From contig DUEB01000022.1 of assembly GCA_011176655.1 (NCBI GenBank), forward strand, positions 1-12,325: a stretch of DNA of 12,325 bases. Direction: 5' to 3'. How positions within the stretch are numbered: the stretch's first letter is position 1; the number at the start of each line of letters is the position of its first letter. Shown here in pieces: positions 6,519 to 12,325 of the stretch. Under the pieces are notes generated by a model. It saw only the letters and a list, made by a program, of their open reading frames with translations, was not told where the DNA came from and did no database searches. The position numbers were made by a program, and so were the translations under genes. The DNA is from Dehalococcoidia bacterium (GTDB lineage Bacteria; Chloroflexota; Dehalococcoidia; Dehalococcoidales; UBA5760).

Positions 6519-7148
6519 GTGCCTAGGTTTCCTTTCATACCTCAGGAGCAGAAGTTTTTTGGGCTTTTCGAACAGAGCGCCCAGAACATGGTCAAGGCGG
6601 CTCAAGCCTTACAGGAGATGATTAGTACCTGTAGTCACGTTCCCCAGAGTGTGGCTGAGATAACCGACCTTGAGCACCAGGGCGACCTCATCACCCATCA
6701 GATTATTGCCCAGCTGCATCTTACCTTCGTTACCCCCTTTGACAGGGAGGATATCGCGCGGCTGGCGCAAAGCCTGGATGACGTCACTGACTTTATTCAC
6801 GCCGCGGCTGATTCAATGCTAATCTACAAGGTAGACTGCCCAACCCCGAGAGCCATTGAGCTGGCGGACATTATCGTTCAGGCTACCATTGAGGTAGAAA
6901 AGGTGTTGCCCCAGCTAAGGCACCGCTCCAAGCTAATACAGATTCTCCCGCGCTGTGTCGAGATTAATCGCTTGGAGAATGCGGCTGACCGGGTGTTCCG
7001 CGCCGCAATGGGTGAGCTTTTTGATGACGATATAGACATAGCCAGCGTTATTAAGTGGCGCGAGATTTATGAGTATATGGAATCGGCCACCGACAGATGT
7101 GAGGACGTGGCTAATGTCCTTGAAGGGGTAGCCCTCAAGCATGCCTGA
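6519..7148 (+). CDS. DUF47 PhoU-like protein, PiT-associated
   Basis: This 209-aa, almost fully helical cytoplasmic protein belongs to the DUF47 (PhoU-like, YkaA) family, which is regularly encoded next to PiT phosphate permeases and is thought to regulate them. The order LFEQSAQNMVKAAQAL (about 16-31), EITDLEHQGDLITHQII (about 47-63) and FDREDIARLAQSLDDVTDFI (about 74-93) is characteristic: the E-H-x-x-D and FDRED patterns are PhoU-like metal-binding helices. The start is GTG at 6519, seven bases after a strong AAAGGAGG (6504-6511). Its end overlaps the pit start by 8 bases, so the two are coupled. The length is normal. The function in transport is known only by association. Confidence 0.92.
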   Translation: MPRFPFIPQEQKFFGLFEQSAQNMVKAAQALQEMISTCSHVPQSVAEITDLEHQGDLITHQIIAQLHLTFVTPFDREDIARLAQSLDDVTDFIHAAADSMLIYKVDCPTPRAIELADIIVQATIEVEKVLPQLRHRSKLIQILPRCVEINRLENAADRVFRAAMGELFDDDIDIASVIKWREIYEYMESATDRCEDVANVLEGVALKHA

Positions 7149-8160
7149 CCCGTTTCTCGTCCTGATTATAGCTCTGGCACTCGGCTTTGGGGTGGTTAAC
7201 GGTTTTAATGATGCTGCCAATGCCGTGGCTGCCTCAATTGGCTCTCGGGCTCTTTCCCCCAGGAATGCCATCATACTGGCTGGCTGTTTCAATTTTGCCG
7301 GCGCGGCTACCGGCACGGCGGTAGCGCAGACTATCGGTAAGGGAATTCTGGCCCCAGGGGTCATCTCAGAGTTCGGCTATTTGCCGGTGATTGCCGGCTT
7401 GGGCGCCGTTATTATCTGGGGCTCTATTGCTACCCGTTACGGGGTGCCCATAAGTCTGACTCACGGCTTTATAGCCGGGCTGGCAGCTGCCGGAATGGCC
7501 TTAGTTGGTGTCAGAGCGGTGGTGTGGGGTGTCATGCGGCGGATTCTAATCTCAGTGGCGGCGGCCCCGGCCCTCGGATTTGCCGGAGGCTTTGTCCTGA
7601 TGGTCATTCTATTGTGGGCATTAAGGCACAATGCACCGGCCAGGATGCGGGTTGTTTTCAGTCGTTTGCAGTGGCTGACCACTGCTTTCTTAGCCTTTAG
7701 CCATGGCAACAATGATGGCCAGATGCCTATTGGCATCATCACTATGGCGCTGGTAATTCATACCGGACAGAATGGTCTGTGGGAGCGCCTCTCCATATCG
7801 AACCCTGAAACCTGGTGGATAATAGTTATCTCAGCCGCCGCTATCAGCATTGGTACTGCTGTCGGCGGCTGGCGAGTTATTCGTACGGTGGGCATAAGGG
7901 TTACCGCGCTGGAGCCATCTCAGGGGTTTGCTGCCCAGTTTTCGGCGGCGGCAGTAATCGAGGGAGCCTCACGGCTTGGAATTCCGGTAAGTACCACCCA
8001 CTGTGCCAGTGCCGGCATCATGGGAGTGGGCGCTACCAGACGGCTCTCGGCGGTACGCTGGGGGGTCGCCCGTCGCATTGTGGCTGCCTGGGTAATAACC
8101 TTTCCTGTCTGTGGGGGGATAGGTTATCTCATTGCCTGGCTCTTAAAGTCCCGGTTCTAA
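7141..8160 (+). CDS. pit: PiT family inorganic phosphate permease
   Basis: This 339-aa integral membrane protein is a low-affinity, ion-coupled phosphate (or metal-phosphate) symporter. Both inverted PiT repeats are seen. The first has GFNDAANAVAASIGSRALSP (21-40) and GVPISLTHGF (101-110). The second has FSHGNNDGQMPIGII (186-200) and GIPVSTTHCASAGIMGVG (280-297). Hydrophobic segments fill the rest, and the length is that of compact bacterial and archaeal PiT proteins rather than the longer E. coli PitA. The ATG lies inside the last codons of the DUF47 gene. A GAAGGGG (7122-7128) is rather far upstream, so coupling probably drives translation. The gene ends 20 bases from the convergent gmk. 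Confidence 0.95.
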   Translation: MPDPFLVLIIALALGFGVVNGFNDAANAVAASIGSRALSPRNAIILAGCFNFAGAATGTAVAQTIGKGILAPGVISEFGYLPVIAGLGAVIIWGSIATRYGVPISLTHGFIAGLAAAGMALVGVRAVVWGVMRRILISVAAAPALGFAGGFVLMVILLWALRHNAPARMRVVFSRLQWLTTAFLAFSHGNNDGQMPIGIITMALVIHTGQNGLWERLSISNPETWWIIVISAAAISIGTAVGGWRVIRTVGIRVTALEPSQGFAAQFSAAAVIEGASRLGIPVSTTHCASAGIMGVGATRRLSAVRWGVARRIVAAWVITFPVCGGIGYLIAWLLKSRF

Positions 8161-8175
8161 GCAGACTGACCGGGA
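8149..8175. terminator. Inverted repeat between convergent pit and gmk
   Basis: TCCCGGT (8149-8155) pairs with ACCGGGA (8169-8175) around a 13-base loop that contains the pit stop codon. It is the only stem-loop in the 20-base space between the two gene ends, so it may stop transcription from both sides. There is no T-tract on the plus side and only a weak one on the minus side, so the call is uncertain. Confidence 0.35.
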
Positions 8176-8180
8176 TAAGC

Positions 8181-8816
8181 CTACAGGACAAGTCCCCTCG
8201 GTTTAGCCCGGCACTTCTCGGCGGTAATAATAGCCTCAATCTGAGCCACCGCCCGGTCAATTTCACCCCGCCGGTTTACGATGACATAATCAAACAGAGA
8301 CAGCTGCTCAATTTCCTCCCGGGCAGTTTTGATGCGCAGCGCCAGGTCAAAGGGCGACTCGGTGCGGCGCTGGGTGAGCCGCTCGCTGAGCTCTACCACT
8401 GACGGCGGCATAAGGAAGACAAACACTGCCTGCGGCAGGAGCCGCTTAATGGTGGCGGCTCCCTGAGTATCAACCTTAACTATGGTATCCCGACCCATCT
8501 CCAAAGCCGTTTTGACCGGCTGCCCGGGGACACCGTACCAGTTGCCATAGACGTTAGCCCACTCCAGCAGCTCATTATTCTTAATCATCTCCTGAAACTT
8601 ATCTGAGGAGACAAAGTGATAGTCTAGGTTGTCTCTCTCTTTAGCTCGTCGGGCGCGTGTGGTCAGCGTGGTAATATACTCAAGGGGACAATCGGTTTCC
8701 CGGAGCCGGACCAGGAGGGCATCCTTACCCGCCCCCGAAGGACCGGAAAGGACTATGAGGAGTGGAGACGGCGACCGGTCGAACTGGAGACTATCCCAGG
8801 GACTCACTTTTGTCAT
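8181..8816 (-). CDS. gmk: Guanylate kinase
   Basis: This 211-aa cytoplasmic enzyme makes GDP from GMP and ATP. The P-loop is GPSGAGKD (25-32), the GMP-binding part [20 protein letters not shown] (49-68), and [15 protein letters not shown] (83-97) matches the family's FLEWAxVxGNYYGTP. KVDTQG (114-119) and the lid arginines (RLTQRR about 146-151, then R161) are present. Walker A usually ends in GK-S/T or GKGT. Asp32 is unusual in general, though I believe GKDA forms occur in Chloroflexota. The ATG at 8816 lies 26 bases inside the end of remA. A separate ribosome binding site is not evident, so translation is probably coupled. The C-terminus is basic and unremarkable. Confidence 0.95.
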   Translation of the reverse strand: MTKVSPWDSLQFDRSPSPLLIVLSGPSGAGKDALLVRLRETDCPLEYITTLTTRARRAKERDNLDYHFVSSDKFQEMIKNNELLEWANVYGNWYGVPGQPVKTALEMGRDTIVKVDTQGAATIKRLLPQAVFVFLMPPSVVELSERLTQRRTESPFDLALRIKTAREEIEQLSLFDYVIVNRRGEIDRAVAQIEAIITAEKCRAKPRGLVL

Positions 8817-9090
8817 CGCTCTGCTCTAACCTTGGTGGTGAGCCGTCCCGGGTTAACTGTAACCGACCGGCGATGGTCTCCGGGGCGAGAGCCGCCAGAA
8901 TGATATGCCCACTATCGGTGACGATAACGGCCTTCGTCCGCCTCCCATTAGTCATATCAATCAGCAGTCCCCTGTTTCTCCCTTCCTGGATGGCGCGTTT
9001 GGTAGGCGCTGAGTTCGGCGAGACTATAGCAATAACCCTGTTGACGGCTAATATGTTGCCAAAACCAACATGTACTGGCTCCATGGTCAT
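8791..9090 (-). CDS. remA: RemA family (DUF370) DNA-binding regulator
   Basis: This 99-aa protein is like Bacillus RemA, a small oligomeric DNA-wrapping activator of biofilm matrix genes. [20 protein letters not shown] (8-27), [18 protein letters not shown] (28-45), [20 protein letters not shown] (48-67) and PETIAGRL (70-77) match the family closely. With the ATG at 9090, the DNA-contacting Arg18, Arg50 and Arg51 of B. subtilis RemA fall on the same numbers, which supports this start. It is also well spaced from GAGGTGAT (9095-9102), whereas the GTG at 9099 lies inside that site. The 20-residue tail after 79 is longer and more polar than usual. The gene overlaps gmk by 26 bases, the conserved remA-gmk order. 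Its role outside Bacillus is not established. Confidence 0.92.
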   Translation of the reverse strand: MTMEPVHVGFGNILAVNRVIAIVSPNSAPTKRAIQEGRNRGLLIDMTNGRRTKAVIVTDSGHIILAALAPETIAGRLQLTRDGSPPRLEQSDDKSESLG

Positions 9091-9133
9091 TATCATCACC
9101 TCAAAGATTAAGTTTATTCATGCGATGCTTATT

Positions 9134-9162
9134 ATCTTATAACGTTAACGCCATTTACGCAA
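9134..9162 (-). promoter_or_regulatory. Predicted promoter for remA-gmk
   Basis: On the minus strand TTGCGT (9162-9157) and TAAGAT (9139-9134) are 17 bases apart. The leader to the ATG at 9090 would be about 37 bases. The spacer contains the palindrome CGTTAACG (9143-9150), a possible operator site. Confidence 0.45.
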
Positions 9163-9173
9163 CCACCTGCGAC

Positions 9174-9203
9174 TTGAATACGGCACCAATTTTGTGATTA
9201 AAT
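9174..9203 (+). promoter_or_regulatory. Possible promoter for nfnAB
   Basis: TTGAAT (9174-9179) and TTAAAT (9198-9203) are spaced by 18 bases. A better -10 match, TATAGT (9205-9210), has no -35 box at a fitting distance. The leader to 9301 would be about 90 bases. The region is AT-rich against its surroundings, as expected between divergent genes. Confidence 0.3.
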
Positions 9204-9300
9204 TTATAGTCCCCTTGGTATGGGTGGCATTCTCTACTTAACCTCGTGTTCTCAATTATGCTCTCGGCCGAAACGCAGACTCTTAGGGGGAGCGGACTAA

Positions 9301-10137
9301 ATGTATCAGATATTGTTAAAAGAAAACCTCGTACCCAACATTCACCTTTTCCAGATTGCGGCACCTAATGTGGCCAAGAAAGCCCAAGCGGGACAGTTCG
9401 TCGTCATCAGGATTGACGAAAAGGGCGAGCGTATCCCACTCACCATTGCTGACTGGAACCGGGAAGAAGGCAGCGTCACCGTCGTTTTTATGGGGGTGGG
9501 CACAACCACTCATCGGCTGGCCCGGCTTAAAGAGAGCGACAGCATCGCCAACTTCATCGGGCCGCTGGGGAAGCCGACCCACATTGACAATTTCGGCACC
9601 GTGGTCTGCGTCGCCGGCGGTTTTGCCGTGGCCACCATATACCCCATCGCCCGGGCTCTGAAAGAAAAGGGGAACCGGGTCATCTCCATCATGGGGGCGC
9701 GCAGTAAAGACCTTATCTTCTGGGAGGATAAGCTGCGCAGCGCCAGCGATCAGTTAATCGTGACCACTGATGATGGCTCCTACGCCCGCAAGGGACTGGT
9801 GACTGAGCCGCTCAAGGAACTGCTGGAAGCCGGCGGGGTTGACCGGGTGATTGCCATCGGCCCCAGCATTATGATGAAATTCAGTGCCAAGACCACCGAG
9901 CCCTTCGGGGTGAAGACCATCGTCAGCCTGAACCCGATAATGGTCGACGGCACCGGAATGTGTGGCTGCTGTCGGGTATCCGTCGGCGACGCCACCAGAT
10001 TCGTCTGTGTTGATGGCCCCGACTTTGACGGGCATCAGGTGGACTGGGACTTACTTCTTGCCCGCCAGCGCATCTATCTTGATGAAGAGAAGCTCTCTTT
10101 TGAGCGGTGGCAGAGCCAGCGTGCTAACAGTTCTTGA
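9301..10137 (+). CDS. nfnA: NfnA: ferredoxin-NADP reductase-like subunit of the NfnAB transhydrogenase
   Basis: This 278-aa cytoplasmic flavoprotein is the small subunit of NADH-dependent reduced ferredoxin:NADP oxidoreductase, also annotated as sulfide dehydrogenase beta or a PyrK-like electron transfer subunit. The FAD-binding RIPLTIAD is at 44-51 and FIGPLG at 85-90. The NAD site starts at VAGGFAVATIYPI (104-116). The C-terminal [2Fe-2S] site holds D216, C221, C223, C224 and C236, followed by the family's VDGPDFDGHQVDWD (237-250). In Thermotoga NfnA this cluster is bound by one Asp and three Cys, which fits. The start ATG at 9301 follows a GGGGGAG (about 9284-9290). nfnB starts 21 bases after its stop, so they form one operon. 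Confidence 0.93.
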   Translation: MYQILLKENLVPNIHLFQIAAPNVAKKAQAGQFVVIRIDEKGERIPLTIADWNREEGSVTVVFMGVGTTTHRLARLKESDSIANFIGPLGKPTHIDNFGTVVCVAGGFAVATIYPIARALKEKGNRVISIMGARSKDLIFWEDKLRSASDQLIVTTDDGSYARKGLVTEPLKELLEAGGVDRVIAIGPSIMMKFSAKTTEPFGVKTIVSLNPIMVDGTGMCGCCRVSVGDATRFVCVDGPDFDGHQVDWDLLLARQRIYLDEEKLSFERWQSQRANSS

Positions 10138-10158
10138 TAGAGTCTGGAGTGAGTGCTT

Positions 10159-11556
10159 ATGGCGAAGATTAACCTGAAACGAGAACCCATGCCCCGGCAG
10201 GACCCAAAATTAAGGGCGAAAAACTTTAACGAGGTCGCTCTGGGCTATAGTGCCGAGCAGGCTAAAGCTGAAGCCAGCCGCTGTATTCAGTGCCCCAAGC
10301 GCTCCTGCGTTGAGGGTTGCCCGGTGGACATTGATATTCCGGGTTTCATTAAGGCTATTCGCGATGATAATATGCCGGAGGCGGTCAGGATACTTAAAAG
10401 CAAAAACAGCCTGCCCGGCATCTGCGGGCGGGTCTGCCCTCAAGAAACACAGTGCGAAGTAAGTTGTGCCTTGGATAAAAAGGGAGCCCCGATTGCTATC
10501 GGTCGTCTGGAGCGATACGTGGCTGACTGGGAGCGAGCCAATATGGACTCAGCCGGCTCGTCGATAACCCATCCCAAACCGACCGGTAAAAAGGTAGCCG
10601 TGGTTGGCTCGGGGCCGGCGGGACTGACCGCAGCCGCCGACCTGGCCAAGCTGGGGCACAACGTTACCCTTTTTGAGGCGCTTCACGTGGCGGGAGGGGT
10701 GTTGATGTACGGCATTCCTGAGTTCCGTTTGCCCAAGAAGATTGTCCAGGCTGAGGTTGACTATGTTGCCTCTTTGGGGGTGGAGATTGTGCTGGACACA
10801 GTAGTAGGCAAGACCGTAAGCGTTGATGAGCTGCTGAATGACGGCTACCGGGCCCTTTTCCTGGGGCCGGGGGCCGGGGCGCCGATGTTTCTCAATATCC
10901 CCGGGGAAAACCTCAACGGTATCTACTCGGCAAACGAGTTTTTGACCCGGGTCAACCTGATGAAGGCCTACCAGTTTCCGGAGTATGATACCCCGGTCAA
11001 GGTAGGGCAGAGGGTAGGCGTGGTTGGCGGCGGCAACGTGGCTATGGACGCCGCCCGATGCGCCCTCAGGCTGGGCGCCGAGGAGGTCTACATCGTCTAC
11101 CGGCGCTCCGAGGTGGAGATGCCAGCCCGGCGCGAGGAGGTGGAGAATGCCAAAGAAGAGGGGATTCAATTCAGGCTGCTCACCAACCCCAAGCAGTTTA
11201 TCGGCAACGACCAAAACTGGGTAGCCGGTATGGAGTGCTACGAGATGGAGCTGGGCGAGCCGGATGCCAGCGGTCGGCGCCGCCCTATTGCCATCCCCGG
11301 CTCGGAGTTCATTCTCAAGGTTGACGTCGCCATAGCGGCTCTGGGCACCCGCCCTAACCCCATCATCCCCTCAACCACCGAGGGTCTGGAGACCAGCCGT
11401 TGGGGCACCATTATTGCCGATGAAGTTACCGGGAAGACCGTAAAGCCCGCCGTCTGGGCGGGGGGCGATATCGTCACCGGCGCCGCTACCGTTATCAGCG
11501 CCATGGGCGCCGGCAAACGGGCGGCGGCGGACATAGATGCCCATCTAAGGGGATAG
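10159..11556 (+). CDS. nfnB: NfnB: GltD-like subunit of the NfnAB transhydrogenase
   Basis: This 465-aa subunit carries the bifurcating FAD and two iron-sulfur clusters. The N-terminal ferredoxin-like domain has cysteines at 42, 45, 50 and 54 and at 89, 93, 99 and 103. The FAD-binding GSGPAG lies at 151-156 and the NADPH-binding GGGNVAMDAAR at 290-300. The closing FAD motif WAGGDIVTGAATVISAMGAG runs 433-452. It resembles the small subunit of glutamate synthase, but no large subunit is nearby and the NfnA partner is directly upstream, so NfnB is the better name. The ATG at 10159 is 9 bases after GGAG (10146-10149). A GTG at 10153 is too close to that site. A strong terminator follows. Confidence 0.94.
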   Translation: MAKINLKREPMPRQDPKLRAKNFNEVALGYSAEQAKAEASRCIQCPKRSCVEGCPVDIDIPGFIKAIRDDNMPEAVRILKSKNSLPGICGRVCPQETQCEVSCALDKKGAPIAIGRLERYVADWERANMDSAGSSITHPKPTGKKVAVVGSGPAGLTAAADLAKLGHNVTLFEALHVAGGVLMYGIPEFRLPKKIVQAEVDYVASLGVEIVLDTVVGKTVSVDELLNDGYRALFLGPGAGAPMFLNIPGENLNGIYSANEFLTRVNLMKAYQFPEYDTPVKVGQRVGVVGGGNVAMDAARCALRLGAEEVYIVYRRSEVEMPARREEVENAKEEGIQFRLLTNPKQFIGNDQNWVAGMECYEMELGEPDASGRRRPIAIPGSEFILKVDVAIAALGTRPNPIIPSTTEGLETSRWGTIIADEVTGKTVKPAVWAGGDIVTGAATVISAMGAGKRAAADIDAHLRG

Positions 11557-11598
11557 AGACGGTATCCCACTTCATAGTTTTATACAGGGGAATCTTTT

Positions 11599-11629
11599 AA
11601 GGGGGGCTTCGGCCCCTTTCTTCTTCTTT
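11599..11629 (+). terminator. Rho-independent terminator after nfnB
   Basis: The stem GGGGC/GCCCC closes on a TTCG tetraloop (C-TTCG-G, the most stable type) and is extended by two G-T pairs and an A-T pair. A T-rich tract (TTTCTTCTTCTTT) follows. It lies about 45 bases after the nfnB stop. Confidence 0.88.
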
Positions 11630-11687
11630 GGCGTCTCCACCTGAAAGGAAGCCAACGGCAAATCAGGCCACAGCCAGGAGCGGGGAA

Positions 11688-11716
11688 TTTACATGAGGGC
11701 GAAGGGGCACTATAAT
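11688..11716 (+). promoter_or_regulatory. Predicted sigma70 promoter for the KtrB-like gene
   Basis: TTTACA (11688-11693) and a perfect TATAAT (11711-11716) are 17 bases apart. Transcription would start near 11723, about 64 bases before the ATG at 11787. The -35 box lies inside one of the ATTTAC elements described for this leader. Confidence 0.65.
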
Positions 11717-11746
11717 AGCAAGTTAAAGAAACCGATTGACATGAAG

Positions 11747-11774
11747 AGGTAAATTCCAGGTCCTCGATTTACCT
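11747..11774 (+). promoter_or_regulatory. Inverted repeat in the leader of the KtrB-like gene
   Basis: AGGTAAAT (11747-11754) and ATTTACCT (11767-11774) are perfect complements around a 12-base loop. The repeat ends 12 bases before the start codon, whose own ribosome binding site is weak (TAGGCG). A related GGAATTTAC (11684-11692) sits over the -35 box and is the exact reverse complement of GTAAATTCC at 11749-11757. It could be an RNA hairpin at the ribosome entry site or a set of operator sites. Confidence 0.5.
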
Positions 11775-11786
11775 GCTGTTTAGGCG

Positions 11787-12325
11787 ATGGACGAAAAGCG
11801 CGCTGGTAGCATAAGGCGAGCCGAGGGGGCATTCAATATCCCCCGGGGGCGGTCCTGGCGAGCCCGCATCCCGATTCTCCCCAGGCAGCGGACGGGTAGC
11901 TCCTTATCCCGCACCCTAATTCTTGGCTTTGCGGGCCTGGTAGTCATCGGTGGTATTCTGCTCATGCTGCCCGTATCCAGCGCTGCGGGACAGGCTACCC
12001 CACCGGTCAATGCCTTCTTCACCTCCACCTCGGCGGTATGTGTTACCGGTCTGGTGGTGCTTGATACCGGAACCTACTGGAGCTCCTTCGGCCAGGGGGT
12101 GATTCTGGCTCTCATCCAGATAGGCGGCTTCGGTTTCATGACCAGCGCCACGCTTCTGATGCTGGCTTTCGGGCGTAGAATCGGGCTTCGGGAGAGACTG
12201 CTCATCGGAGAGTCAATGGGGCTGTCACGGCTTGGAGGGCTGGTCAGAATCGTTAGAAACATGGCTATTTTTACCCTGCTCGCCGAAGGCATCGGGGCCG
12301 CCGTATTCTTCATTCGCTTCTCGGC
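11787..12325 (+). CDS. KtrB/TrkH-type potassium transporter, N-terminal part (cut by window edge)
   Basis: This is the first 179 codons of a second potassium channel subunit. An arginine-rich cytoplasmic N-terminus of about 42 residues is followed by a membrane helix (about 44-63). The first pore loop FFTSTSAVCVTGLVVLDTGT (77-96) carries the VCVTG filter of KtrB/NtpJ proteins. IQIGGFGFMTSATLLMLAF (110-128) is a conserved KtrB stretch. The TrkH at 3220-4674 has a TTTGA first loop instead, so the two pores belong to different subfamilies. An in-frame TAG (11781-11783) directly before the ATG fixes the earliest start. The second half and any KtrA partner lie outside the window. Confidence 0.9.
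   Translation, partial: MDEKRAGSIRRAEGAFNIPRGRSWRARIPILPRQRTGSSLSRTLILGFAGLVVIGGILLMLPVSSAAGQATPPVNAFFTSTSAVCVTGLVVLDTGTYWSSFGQGVILALIQIGGFGFMTSATLLMLAFGRRIGLRERLLIGESMGLSRLGGLVRIVRNMAIFTLLAEGIGAAVFFIRFS

Noticed and set aside
7815..8402. 195-aa plus-strand ORF spanning the pit end and gmk
   Set aside because: It is out of frame with pit and antisense to gmk, both of which are clear genes. Its composition is that of a shadow frame.
10549..11214. 221-aa minus-strand ORF inside nfnB
   Set aside because: It is a shadow frame of the conserved NfnB coding sequence, with no family match or promoter.
10159..11556. Glutamate synthase small subunit GltD
   Set aside because: The sequence is GltD-like, but the adjacent NfnA partner with its Asp/Cys iron-sulfur site and the absence of a large subunit favour NfnB.

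Overview
The window looks like chromosomal DNA of an anaerobic bacterium, most likely Chloroflexota (Dehalococcoidia-like). This is inferred from moderately GC-rich coding sequence, sigma70-type promoters, a remA-gmk pair, an NfnAB electron-bifurcating transhydrogenase, and the GKDAL form of the guanylate kinase P-loop. No tRNA, rRNA, CRISPR array, integrase or insertion sequence was seen. Nearly all of the DNA is ordinary, well-packed coding sequence.

Layout. At 1-1207 (minus) lie the 5' part of comEC and all of comEA, the DNA-uptake operon, behind a promoter at 1299-1327. At 1517-6210 (minus) is a potassium-uptake region. It runs in transcription order from an unannotated 51-aa basic ORF, through a two-module TrkA and TrkH, to a universal stress protein with its own promoter, an RCK-N-only protein and a one-module TrkA/KtrA-like protein. 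A short array of 21-bp imperfect tandem repeats separates the stress protein gene from the RCK pair. At 6519-8160 (plus) a DUF47/PhoU-like gene overlaps a PiT phosphate permease gene. At 8181-9090 (minus) remA overlaps gmk. At 9301-11556 (plus) is nfnA-nfnB, closed by a UUCG-tetraloop terminator. From 11787 to the window edge (plus) is the start of a second potassium channel gene, of KtrB type, with its own promoter and an inverted repeat just before the start codon.

How it works together. The dominant theme is potassium homeostasis: two TrkH/KtrB-type pores and three nucleotide-binding RCK proteins, with a stress protein in the same cluster. The trk operon and the phosphate-permease operon fire in opposite directions from back-to-back promoters whose -35 boxes are only 9 bp apart, so the two uptake systems may be co-regulated. 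RemA and Gmk are the usual neighbours near rpoZ, but no rpoZ is present here. NfnAB couples NADH, ferredoxin and NADPH pools in anaerobes.

I do not see a clearly new system. The most original points are the coupled 51-aa ORF ahead of trkA, the RCK-N-only plus RCK-N/C pair next to a stress protein with a degenerate ATP motif, the shared K+/phosphate promoter region, and the repeated ATTTAC elements ahead of the second channel.
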